Assembly: GCA_029582165.1 (NCBI GenBank)
Contig: CM055877.1
Coordinates: 2,271,523 to 2,335,522 of the forward strand
Length of the DNA: 64,000 bases
Direction: 5' to 3'
From: Portulaca oleracea
Lineage: Eukaryota > Streptophyta > Magnoliopsida > Caryophyllales > Portulacaceae
The notes below the pieces were generated by a model that worked only from the letters and a program-made list of their open reading frames with translations, did not search any database and was not told the DNA's origin. A program made the translations under genes and the position numbers. Positions 11,344 to 21,632 of the stretch are shown in pieces. Position 1 is the first letter of the stretch; the number at the start of each line of letters is the position of its first letter.

Positions 11344-12987
11344 ATGGGTAGACAACCTTGTTGTGACAAACTTGGGGTTAAGAAAGGGCCTTGGACAGCC
11401 GAAGAGGATAAGAAACTCATCAATTTTATCGTTACCAATGGCCAATGTTGTTGGAGGGCAGTTCCAAAGTTGGCTGGTCTACGCCGGTGTGGCAAGAGCT
11501 GTCGGCTTAGGTGGACTAATTATCTTCGTCCAGATTTGAAGCGAGGACTACTTAGTGAGGATGAAGAGCAATTGGTCATTGATCTCCATGCTCGTCTTGG
11601 AAATAGGTTAATATCTTCTTTCACATCTTTCCTTTTATTTGATACAAGATGAAAGAAAAGGTTTTAAATACTTTGTACGATTTGTTTGAAATGATTGGAT
11701 GGCCACTGTTACTATTTAGGTGATAAATATGTTAATTAAGATACGAAAAAGTAAATTAAACAGTGTTTTACAGAAGTAACTATAAAGTTACTTATTACTT
11801 AACTTTTTTGTGACTAAGACGCATGCAACTTTGGTAGGTAATTTCTACTAAATCATTTTACAACTCTATAATATCATTACGCGCTATGTTGTCATCATGC
11901 AGATACTGTTATCTTTACCTCTAAATAATGTTGTATTTATCAAGGGATTTCTTTTTGAAGTGTTTCAAACTAAATCTAAAATTTATTATGAAAATTTGTG
12001 AGTTAAAAATATTTAGTAATTATTTTGTGGGAAGATTACAAATGTTATTACTTTTGTCAAATTTTAGTTATCTTAATTGCATATCATTAAAAAAAATACC
12101 TCTATGAGGATAATTTAAAACCATACCAATTAACATACAATGGGAGAATTGAGCAGTTTATAGTTATGCTTTTAGATATTCTTTCATATGAATAGCTTTC
12201 TTTTCAAGCTTACTCATTGGATGTTTTGTTGGTTTATTGTTTGGAGCTACCTCTTTCAGAATTTTCCTCAGTTTACCCCTTCAAACCCTTGAACAAAAAG
12301 TTTAGTATTATTTTTTATATATAAGTTTATGAAAGTAAGTTTCCTTTGTGTTGTGTATTAATATCAAAATGTGGCTAATGAGTGGGGTTTCTCTTTACTT
12401 TCAGGTGGTCTAAAATTGCAGCAAGATTACCTGGACGAACAGACAACGAGATCAAGAATCATTGGAATACCCATATAAAGAAGAAACTCATCAAGATGGG
12501 CATTGATCCTGTCACCCATGAGCCTTTGAACAAACAACCCTCTGATAATCATTCTCCCCAAAACCAACTCTCATCTTCATCCTCTAATAATAACAATAAT
12601 TCCGACATTAGCACCGCCGATTCCCAAAACAATAATCAAGCTCAATCGTCGTCACTAGAGAGTACTCTTTATAATGATCCTAGGAACAATAATGGTAACA
12701 ACAATAATGACCCTAGCTCGAGTTGCGATAATCAATCTAATACGAGCTTAGTCGAAAGTATTAGCATTGACGACTCGCTAATGAGTTATTTGTTCGATGA
12801 TAATGGCATATCATACGTTGATCAACAAGGGTTCGGGAGTAATGGTACAAGCTTGCCAACGATGTGGGATGATGGATCATCTTGGTTATTAGACTGCCAA
12901 GATTTCGGGGTTGAGGATTTCGGTCTTGATTGCTTCAATGACATTGAAATTATGAACGGTTTGGATGTTCTAGACATGGGTAATTAA
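11344..12987 (+). CDS. R2R3-MYB transcription factor, MYB20/42/43/85 type
   Basis: Exons 11344-11606 and 12405-12987 join in phase (AG|G) to give 281 aa. R2 (about residues 10-62) has [15 protein letters not shown] and [20 protein letters not shown]3 follows with [15 protein letters not shown], is cut by the intron after LHARLGNR, and continues with [20 protein letters not shown]. The stretch [20 protein letters not shown] after R3 is typical of the MYB20/42/43/85 clade, known in Arabidopsis as activators of lignin and secondary-wall genes. The C-terminal half is rich in Asn and Ser and ends acidic ([19 protein letters not shown]), a likely activation domain. Many R2R3-MYB genes have an extra intron inside R2; none is present here. 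Expected location is the nucleus. Family is firm; the exact orthologue is inferred. Confidence 0.93.
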
Positions 12988-13447
12988 GGAGAGTTAATCA
13001 AGAATTAAGCAAAGTGTATGAATGTGAATGTGCTGAAAAAAATTAGCATGCATGTTCCAAATTGAGAAGGGTGATTATTGTAATTAGGTTAATTTTAATC
13101 TATTTGTGAGTTAATCATACCGTATAAAAATGTGATCCATATATACCAATAGTTGGAAATCATTAGTAGACATGAATTGTGTCTGTAAATTATATTTAAG
13201 AAAAGTTGACGAGACGTCTTTCTGAGTGCAAAGTGGAACGTTTGGACAGGAAATTATGTACCAGTAATGAATAAGTTATGTGTTGTATGTACATACACTA
13301 CAAAAGATTTCTTGTGTTTCAAATTATTTGTCTATGTAATTATGTTTGAGTTTTGACTTCAAACTTCACTGGATTATTGATTTTATAATATATGTAACTA
13401 TGTATTGTATAAAATTATTATTATTAAATTTGTAGTAAAAAAAAATA

Positions 13448-13682
13448 CTCCTTCCATTTTTTATTAATTACCATTTTCAAATTTTGGGAAGATATTCACG
13501 AAAATAGTAGTTAATAGGTATATTATCAAAGTTATTTTTTATTTTGACTATATAATTGTATTAGAAATGATAAAAAATAAGAGATAAATCTAAAAAAACA
13601 ATCAAATAATATTATATTAGAATTATAAAGTGTCTGATATTATAGAAAATAAAATATTAATAACAGTGACAAATAAAAACTA
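13448..13682. mobile_element. Stowaway-like MITE, degenerate
   Basis: Starts CTCCTTCCATTTTTTATTAA after a TA. The right part GTGACAAATAAAAACTAG loosely mirrors it, but the terminal GGAG has decayed. AT-rich, no ORF. It lies in the 3' flank of the MYB gene. Confidence 0.5.
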
Positions 13683-13986
13683 GTTCGTTGTTTGTATAAG
13701 TATATGTGTATTCGATAAAATGTCTCCATCGGGTCTGCTTAGGAATTTAGAGTCGGGTTTGCCTCACGACTCGGTAAATCATAGGATTACTATACCCGAG
13801 CTTTTTCACTTTAGAGAGCTTCGTGTGCGTTGCATACAACACATTCAATTCATTCAAATTATGAAAAGGTATGAAGACAATGAGTCTCCCAACCTTATAC
13901 CTCTTTCAGGTGTAAAAGTCCCATGCGATGTATTATTTGCAAGAGCTGGAAAAGACGTACACTAAGACATGCCCACCTTGATTTTA

Positions 13987-14202
13987 GGCCCCGTTCTTTT
14001 GTGTGTTAACGCACCCAAACGCAACGCAAAATCAATAAAATCTAATGCATGGTAAACGCAAGATAACACAACTTATCACAATCTACTATTCACCTCTACT
14101 CACATTTTTATTATTTTCACATTTTTATTATTTCCTACCGCAACCCAAACGAAATTTATCGAAAGGCAAATGCAACGCAGCGCAACGCACAAAAGAACGG
14201 GG
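13987..14202. mobile_element. Tourist-like MITE with TTA target duplication
   Basis: Terminal inverted repeats GGCCCCGTTCTTTTGTG and CACAAAAGAACGGGG are flanked on both sides by TTA (13984-13986 and 14203-14205), the 3-bp duplication usual for PIF/Harbinger-type MITEs. The interior carries repeated CGCAACGCA words. Related elements with GTTCTTT-type ends occur at 23483, 27318, 35668, 47806 and 56846. Confidence 0.8.
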
Positions 14203-14251
14203 TTAGTTGATTCAGTATCACAAAAACTTAATTATTTACATTCTAAAATAA

Positions 14252-14452
14252 AGTCCCACTTATTATGGTGGTAGAAGACGATGGCCCATTGTTAAACACA
14301 GAGAAATGGGACAGAGAAATAAGCATGCTTGCCAAAAAGAAGAGTATATTAAGGTATATGGTCCTACACCTAGAAAGGATAAGGGCGGTGGTCCTAAATC
14401 TCTACCCCTTACTAGGAGGTATGGAGCCATGCATGACCTGGACTCTCTTTAA
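14252..14452 (+). other. Unrecognised 67-codon open frame without ATG start
   Basis: After a TAA stop the frame stays open for 66 residues to TAA. It is basic and includes EEYIKVYGPTPRKDKGGGPK and LTRRYGAMHDLDSL. The only internal Met codons are at residue 20 and near the end. It could be the last exon of a small gene, a captured fragment, or chance. I do not recognise the family and see no convincing upstream exon. Confidence 0.2.
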
Positions 14453-15006
14453 AAGGATAACATATATATTTAGTCTAATTTGCAAAGTGAAGTTCAATCA
14501 TTTGATTACCCATGAATCCACACTGGACTTCCTTCGTATTATTTATAATTGATGTGGTTACAATAGCAACATTTGGCATAGAAATGGAGTAGAACTCAAG
14601 GATCCTTCAAAAAGAAACCACTAGGAGGGAAAGTATAGTTTCTTTTTTAGGTTATGATTAAGTAATGTAAATGGGTGTGTCCATTATTTTATTTCTTGTT
14701 TTTGTATTTCCACTGATTAAGAGGTTGGCATAAATAATAGTGATCCCAAATTATACGCTATTTCAAAAACCGCATAGAAAAGTACAATAAATAGACAATA
14801 GATAACAAAGAATCAACACATCTAAACAGCAAGACAAAAACAACAAAATTAAAACACTAAAATTAACATTTTCTTTCTAGCTAAACATAGCTATTCAGCG
14901 CCCCATGTCCTCTAGATGAACTTGAGGATGCCCTGAAGATTCAACTAGCAAGCTCGTATTTTTGCTAACTAATTGAGAAAAGTATATTTAGATTAACACT
15001 TTTCTT

Positions 15007-15022
15007 GGGGGGGGGGGGGGGG
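15007..15022. repeat. Poly-G run of 16
   Basis: Uninterrupted G tract in non-coding DNA. Its exact length may be a sequencing estimate. The flanking stretch 14453-15240 shows no other feature. Confidence 0.9.
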
Positions 15023-15249
15023 AGTTCAATTAATTCATAGATACTAGATAGAAAGTCTATAATTATATACATATAGTAGAAATTAACTCAACTAATTGGG
15101 GATTACAATGGATTTGTGGTGGGTTTAAGTGCAAGGGCCCAATTTACAGGGTTGACAGAAATAAGCCCACTTTGAATGGTCACCATCCATTTTGGGCTTT
15201 GTTGTTTAGGCCCACAAGTGGTATTATAATTAACTCTTAATTCTCAAAA

Positions 15250-15760
15250 ATTGTTTTTTTTTTTTGGTTACCAAAGGTAAGAAATACAATCCTAGGTAGC
15301 CATTCTTTCAAGGATCTATCTAGTTCATCATCACGCAAAATTATGGACAAAGAAAAAGACGGAGGAGAACACTAAACTATTGCTGACTGGAGCGAAACAC
15401 CAAACTTAGCTAACCAGTAAACAACCCTATTACCTTCCCTAAAAATATGAGAAATTGAAAGACAACAACAACCCGGAAGCATCATACGTATATCTTCAAT
15501 CAATGCAACTATCTCCCATGGTGTTTGATATTCACCATTTAAAGCTTTAATAACTATCAAATTGTCTCCTTCAATATGAAAAGAAGATAGACCATGTATT
15601 AGGGTACAGTAGAGCCCATTCTGCAATGCTGTAGCTTCCGCCACCAGAATAGAAGAAGAAGCCAAAGGGAAAGCGGAAGCAATAACCATGTAGCCCAAAA
15701 ATTGATTTTTGAAAGGACCAAAGTTAATCCTTAATTTTATTCCAACATTATGTATCATAG
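15250..15760 (-). pseudogene. LINE 3'-end remnant with RNase H-like domain
   Basis: The minus strand encodes about 128 residues with LASSSILVAEATALQNGLY, FHIEGDNLIVIKALNGEYQ and ISHIFREGNRVVYWLAKFGV. These are the conserved pieces of the RVT_3 RNase H-like domain at the end of plant LINE ORF2. A stop is followed by about 100 bp and then a poly-A tract (poly-T on the plus strand at 15253-15265). The reverse transcriptase and endonuclease are absent, so the copy is 5'-truncated. No clear target duplication was found. Confidence 0.75.
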
Positions 15761-16144
15761 TAAGTGTAATCCCTCACCATTTCTTATATTCCAACTTTGT
15801 TTTCAAAAAAAGTGAATACCTATATACTCGTGGTTAAAAGGTAATGTGTGAAATGTAAGTGACCGTTATAATAACTTCGTAATTTGTCTTTTTTTTTTTA
15901 CTCTCTTACTATGATAGCAATAAAATAATTTACAAAGGCCTCCATAAGTTTGATTTACTTAAATAATAATCTAAAATTTTCATATAGACTTTTGGTTGAT
16001 TTTATAAAAGTATTGAGGGTTGAAAAGTGATGTGGGAAATGTAAGAGTACCATAATATTTCGTAATTTCTCATTTTTTTGACACTCTTGTTATGACAACA
16101 ATATAACACTCTACATAGGTCTATATAATTTGGGTTTACTTAAA

Positions 16145-16272
16145 TAACAATCTAAAACTTTATCTAATAACAATAACAATCTAAAACTTTATCTAATAAC
16201 AATAACAATCTAAAACTTTATCTAATAATAATAACAATCTAAAACTTTATCTAATAATAATAACAATCTAAC
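16145..16272. repeat. Tandem repeat, 29-bp unit, about four copies
   Basis: AATCTAAAACTTTATCTAAT recurs at about 16150, 16179, 16208 and 16237, a constant 29-bp step, with small changes such as ACAATAAC to ATAATAAC. AT-rich and non-coding. The region 15771-16144 around it holds nothing else I recognise. Confidence 0.9.
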
Positions 16273-16403
16273 TTCTTAAGGTATTTTATTTGAAATTAAA
16301 TTGACAATCTGGGTGTCGTTCTAGTGTCAATTCGCTTTGGCTTTTATATTTTCCTTTTTAAATATTGGGGGCATCAAAAATTTACACTTACGAAAAATGT
16401 GTT

Positions 16404-16488
16404 TGGGGTGAGAGAGGCTCGAACTCTCGACCTCAGGATTACTCAGAAGCTATGAGACCTACGCGCTAGCCAACTGCGCCACCACCCC
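16404..16488 (-). tRNA. Elongator tRNA-Met (CAT) with intron
   Basis: Read on the minus strand, the acceptor 5' strand GGGGTGG pairs with TCACCCC and the discriminator is A. The D-arm has GCGCAGTTGGCTAGCGC. The anticodon CAT sits in GTCTCATA and is followed by a short intron of about 11-12 nt (GCTTCTGAGTA) before ATCCTGAG. The T-arm is GAGAGTTCGAGCCTCTC. In plants the elongator tRNA-Met and tRNA-Tyr are the nuclear tRNAs that normally have introns, which supports this call. All stems are intact, so it is probably functional. Confidence 0.93.
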
Positions 16489-17223
16489 ATGATGTCAGTT
16501 GGCGAAAACAATAATCAACAAATATAAAATTGAGTTTGATAAAACCAAATTTGATCCAAAGGTTAGATTATTAAATTGGATTTGATCCAAAGGTTAGATT
16601 ATTTGATCCAAATAATCCCATATAAAACATATTATTAAAATATAAAAAATAATAATTTTTTAGACAATACAAATGATATCAATTTAAACCTAAATTTGAA
16701 TTATTTACAATATATTGAAATCTTAAAAGAGAAAAAAAATCATAAAAGATATCTAAAAAGTGGGTGGATAACAAACTCACTAAAAAACATAAGTTTAAGA
16801 AAAATTCAAAAATATATGTGAATAAAAAATGAATCTTTGATTGACACATAATGAAATATATGAATTAAAAAAATCATAAAACCTTATAAAAGGTACGATG
16901 TGTAGGAAAGCCAATTCGAACCCATGACCATCGTTACACATAAAACCTAAATAACTATAGGGCTAAGCGCCTAATTATAATTTCTCACTACGTGCGTCCT
17001 ACTTATCCGTTGCTCGTACCATAGCCGGAGTAAAGAGACAAGAAACAATGTATATTTCCACCGGAGTATGTAATAATTTTCATTACCTGTATGCTTTATT
17101 TCCTCCATTGATTTGGAAATTAAGCTCTCTCTCTCCTCCAACTTTCATACTTTCCCCAACTCTCATTGTCTCTCCTCTTATGCTTTCGTTCCATCAATAT
17201 GCTAAATATTTGCAACTATATTA
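16489..17223. other. AT-rich intergenic DNA
   Basis: No gene seen. A stretch at 16880-16985 holds a CCAATTCGAACCC word like a tRNA B box on the minus strand, but no cloverleaf forms. Confidence 0.5.
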
Positions 17224-18362
17224 CAACCCAGTGGACGGAAGATCCATAGGCAGTCACCTAGCGAGGAAAAGATTCTGGAGAGGATTAAGGCACACTGAGG
17301 TGCGCTTAAGTGGGATGATTGTAACACTCCGGATATATGGTCAATCTATGGCGTAAATGGTTTGAAATGACAACTTATATCACCAAGGTGCACCTTCTTT
17401 TAAGGTAGCTCATCCGTTGGGAACTCCTCAGTTAAGCGTGCTTGGCTGAGAGTAGTCTAAGGATGGGTGATGTCCTGTGAAGCTTTCCTATGCAGTGGGT
17501 GAGCGAGGACGAAACACACTAGAAAAATACGTGATGATTTGTAGGGTCAGTCAGCGATCCTTCAAGTCATTCCCGATAATGTTCGCGGCCTGGGAAGGCC
17601 CGATGAGTTACAAATGGTATCAAAGCCGACCCGCGAGCATAAGCAGCGCCAGTGGACGGGAGATCCATGGGCAGTCATGTACTGGGGAAAATATTCTGGA
17701 ATAGATAGAGGCACAATGAGGATGTTGTGTGCTTAAGTGGGGGTGACTGTAATACCCTGGTTATATGGTTAAAGTGTGGCTTAAAGGGTTTGAAATAATT
17801 ACTTAGATCACCAAGGTGCACCTTCTTTTAAAGTAGTTCATCCATTGGAAACTCTTCAGTTAAGTGTGCTTGACTGAGAGTAGTCTTAGGATGGGTGACC
17901 TCTTGGAAAGTTTTCACAAGTAGTGTGTGAGCAAGGACAAATCACACTAGAAAGAGTCGTGGTAAATTGTGGGCTAGTCATCGATCCTTGAAGCGGTTAT
18001 TGATAATGTCTGCGACACGGGAGGGTCGGGGTGTTACAAATTGTATCAGAGCCGACCCGCGACCATGAGCTGCGTCAATGGACAGGAGATCCATGGACAG
18101 TCACCTAGCGAGGCAAAGATTCTGGAGTGGATTGTGGCACAACGAGGGCGTTATGTGCTTAAGTGAGGGTGACTGTAACACCCTGGATATATGGTTAAAT
18201 ATCGCTTAAACTAAATGATTACTTATATCATCAAGGTGCACTTTCTTTTAAGGTGGTTCTTCATAAGTAGTCTCAAGATAGGTGACCTCCTAAGAAGTTT
18301 TCCCAAACAATATGTGAATGAGGACGAAACACACTCAAAATATTCATGGTGATTTGTCATTG
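17224..18362 (+). mobile_element. Tandem Cassandra TRIM array (three LTRs)
   Basis: Order: partial internal region (17224-17319), LTR (17320-17612), internal (17613-17747), LTR (17748-18038), internal (18039-18173), and a decayed third LTR from 18174 to about 18362. LTRs begin TGTAA(C/T)AC and the two complete ones end GTTACA. Each is followed by a primer-binding site, TGGTATCAAAGC at 17615 and TTGTATCAGAGC at 18041, for tRNA-iMet. Each complete LTR carries 5S-rRNA-like sequence (CAGTTAAGCGTGCTTGGCTG, GAGAGTAGTCT, GGATGGGTGA) at about 17411-17487 and 17839-17915. The unit step is 426-428 bp. LTR-sharing tandem arrays arise by unequal recombination. Same family as 3254-3991, opposite strand. 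Confidence 0.88.
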
Positions 18363-20755
18363 TCATCTCTCACCTCTAGTGAAACTTTTCATAAATTTTG
18401 CAAATCCAAAGAGCCCCATTGAAAATACTTCTCATTCCTAATTGAAGGTTACATAATATTGACATATTTTACCTTAGTCAGTTAATTGGAAAAATCTTCC
18501 TAAACCCAGATGTGTGCCATACAACTGTGTTAGTGCGTTTGGCAATTTGCTCTACTTACTTGCATTATAAAGACATGCCAGGCACAGATCATCGTGATCT
18601 TAGATCCACAAGCTTTACATACAAACAAAGGGAAGGGCTACTACTACAATTTAAACACAATTACTTCTTCATTTGTTTGCCTTCTAAAAGGGTTGTCTCC
18701 TACGTTAAAATTTAGGGTCACTTTTGTATAGGGACAAATCCATATACATTAATATGGATAGTGATATAATACCGTGTTAAAATACAAAGTTTCACTACAA
18801 ATAATAATGATAGTTTAAGAATTAAAACTAAAATCAATTAATTGAAAATTGTTTGTGTGTTTTTTCTTCAATTTTTGTTGGAACAAATGCGATCAATTTT
18901 CTAAATATATATATGAGAAGTTGAAATATGTTATGGAGTATTTGAGAATTGTCCGAACTTGTCACAACTAATATTAATTTGTACGTGGATTAGTGGATGA
19001 CAAATTATAACGTTTAGATCATGTTAATTATGAAATTTTAACCTTATTTTTTTTTTAAAAAAAATGTATTTCTTAACTTTAGAAAACATAACAATTTATC
19101 ATATGACAAATTAACTATATCCAAATTATATATAAAGATTTTTGGATGGTAATATACTATATTTTGGGAGTGTTTGTCAATAATGCACCGATTTTTATAA
19201 TGAAAAATAATATATCCAAATTATATATGAGGGTTTTTGGAAGTACTTTTCAATATGACTAGAATGATAGCAATTTTGCATGATAATCATTACATATGTT
19301 CAAAAATTTCACTTAAAGTTTTCAAAAATTGACAACAATTTTTCCATAGATAGATATTTAAGAATCCACGGAATACATATATGGAATATATGTACATGTT
19401 AGGATTTCAAGGTGTTGTTAATTAGCAGATAAACAATAATAATTATAAAAAAGATTCACACTAAAGAATGAATATGGAAAACCCCAAACCAGGGGAAAAA
19501 AAAAACCCGCGAACATTGCACTATCAAACAATTACAAGTCTTTATTAAAGATTCTCAAACTTTCACAATCTCTCACAACATCCCTAAAGTTACGATATGA
19601 GAACTCAACTCTAATAGTTGATTAGTCTGACACAACTCCCTCATGGACACAAAAATTACAAGTCAATCTCTTGTTGTAAGATGAGACATTCTTAATTGTA
19701 TACAATTATTAGGGTTTAAAGCTTAACACCAAGACCGCATTTATAATAAAGACTAGAAACATACAATTATTAGAGTTTAAAGTTGAACCTTGGCAACCAA
19801 GAAAATAAAAAAGTCGGCAACAATCCAAACTAGGGTAAAAGTAGACTCTAGGGCTAGAAAAATCCACGTCATTGCTAGGTCTGAGTTTTTGGGATCCACC
19901 GGGTCCCAGTCAGGTTTGAGTCCCCCAAAAAAATTACAGGTCTAAGTTGGGTCTAGCTGAACCCGACCCATTATCATCCATAATAAAAGGGGCTCATCAC
20001 GGTCCCGGGGCAAGCACCACGGACTGACCGTGGTGAGTTTTGTCTCAACAAAATTGTGGGGTCCTTCCACCACTAAACATATTTGCCTCCAATCATCTTT
20101 GCTCACTAATTACACCCATGAACATAGCCCACCAATCAAATTTTGGCTCCACATGTTTGTAACCCAACAATACACACAAAAATATCAATTGACTAGATCA
20201 TAATTCACAAGTCGTAATTCTTATACCATTATAGGTTTACTTTAGCGATCGAGTCTATTTTTCTAAATTCTCTAAAAAATTAAGTTAAAGAGAAATTTAT
20301 TAATATTTATTATACAATTTAATCAAAATTTGTCAATACTATTACAACATTTATCATCATGCACAAAGTTATCAAAATAATCATAAAAAATTATCACATG
20401 ATAAAATTAACTACATCCAAATTATATATATATATATATATATATAAAAGTGGACCACCCAAATATATGTGTCAAGTGGCCTACAGTTTGTGGCATATAT
20501 GAAACGTCTTGCAAGACCCAATAATTTTCCCAAAAGATGAAAGAGTGATGGGTGGTCCACATCCATTATAATTAGTCAATTTTTCAATGATGAATTTTTG
20601 GGGAAAAATTGATATATTTTAAGTATACTGATAAATTTTATAATAATATTGATAAATTTATTATGAAATTTAGAATAATTATTGATGAATTTATTTTGAA
20701 AATTTTAACACTTTGATGGATCTATATGGATCCCCCAGGGAGCAACATATATATT
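18363..20755. other. Intergenic AT-rich DNA with LTR-like scraps
   Basis: No coding exon is supported. The part at 19430-19760 (AATATGGAAAACCCC, then repeated TAGGGTTTAAAG words) reads like a piece of a copia-type LTR, but its ends are not clear. A short (AT)n run lies near 20427-20446. Confidence 0.45.
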
Positions 20756-21565
20756 TAGAGTTATTTATAATTCAGTCGAACCGAATAAAGGAGTAGGTTG
20801 GACTAGATCGAAGATAGTTATGTCCAATCCTCGGTCCAAGGAATATTGAGTTTCGGTCTTCGATCCACGGATTTGACCGAATTAGAAGACTGAGGATCGA
20901 ACTACAGACCAAATATTTTTCTATGATTTTCAACTTTTAATCATTATTCACTAATATTTTGAGTTTCTCAATCACAAACCCTCGACGTTCCCTAGTTCCC
21001 ACTCTACCCTCCGCCCTCCCTCCGACACTAGGCACCACCTCCAGCATTGTCAAGGTTGTCAGAGCCACTGCCCTCCCTCCGCCCTCAATCGCTTCACCAA
21101 CACTCCCCACTTCCCAGATACGTTGTTTTCTCCACCGCAGCCACCCACCACGCGAGCTACGCTCAGTTGGCCACCATCCAGCAGGCCACCACGCACAATC
21201 AATCGCTTCACTGGTTCAGGTTCTTTATAATTTTCTTAATTGTTTACTTTCTATATTTTTCCACTATTATTATAGTTAAGAATTATATATACTCCTATTT
21301 ATATCTTTGTCTTAGGTTTGTTGTCTTCTGTGCTTTTGTCAACATGAAAAGATAAAATGAATTCTAATCCCTAATTATCTAATTCCAACTAGGCAAAATT
21401 AAATCGCGGATCATTCCTGTAATTCGGTCCATTCAGTCCTGATATATACTTTTTCAGTCGGTCAAGTCAGAACGAAAAAAAATTAAATCCAATCCTCAAT
21501 CCAAGCCAGTCCCTTTGTTCGATCTTCGGTCCAATTCGGTGTAATCCGGTTCCACCTAATTATAT
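20756..21565. repeat. TIR-type element rich in CGGTCCA words, with an insert
   Basis: The two ends (about 20770-20910 and 21410-21560) are rich in GGTCC/GGACC words in inverted sense, such as TCGGTCTTCGATCC and GATCTTCGGTCCAATTCGG. A second member with the same words lies at 32390-32825. The middle (20960-21230) is unusually C-rich and could be captured coding sequence, but shows no domain. Such elements are often hAT-type non-autonomous transposons; that is inference. Its right edge lies about 70 bp from the first P450 start codon. Confidence 0.45.
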
Positions 21566-21632
21566 TATACCATTCATATTCACAACTCAGTTCGACCTTC
21601 CTCATCTTGTGACTTTATTGCCAACAATAACG

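Noticed and set aside
16880..16985. tRNA-like sequence on the minus strand
   Set aside because: A B-box-like word is present, but the acceptor, D and anticodon stems do not form.
17411..17487. Possible 5S rRNA gene
   Set aside because: The match covers only the central boxes, the 5' and 3' stems are absent, and it sits inside an LTR with a primer-binding site after it. It is a Cassandra component, not a 5S gene.
20959..21279. Proline-rich open frame
   Set aside because: Simple C-rich composition inside a TIR-type element, no domain and no splice support.
21609..21632. Upstream GTG start for P450 copy 1
   Set aside because: GTG is not a normal plant nuclear start. The ATG at 21633 aligns with the start of copy 2 and gives a normal membrane anchor.
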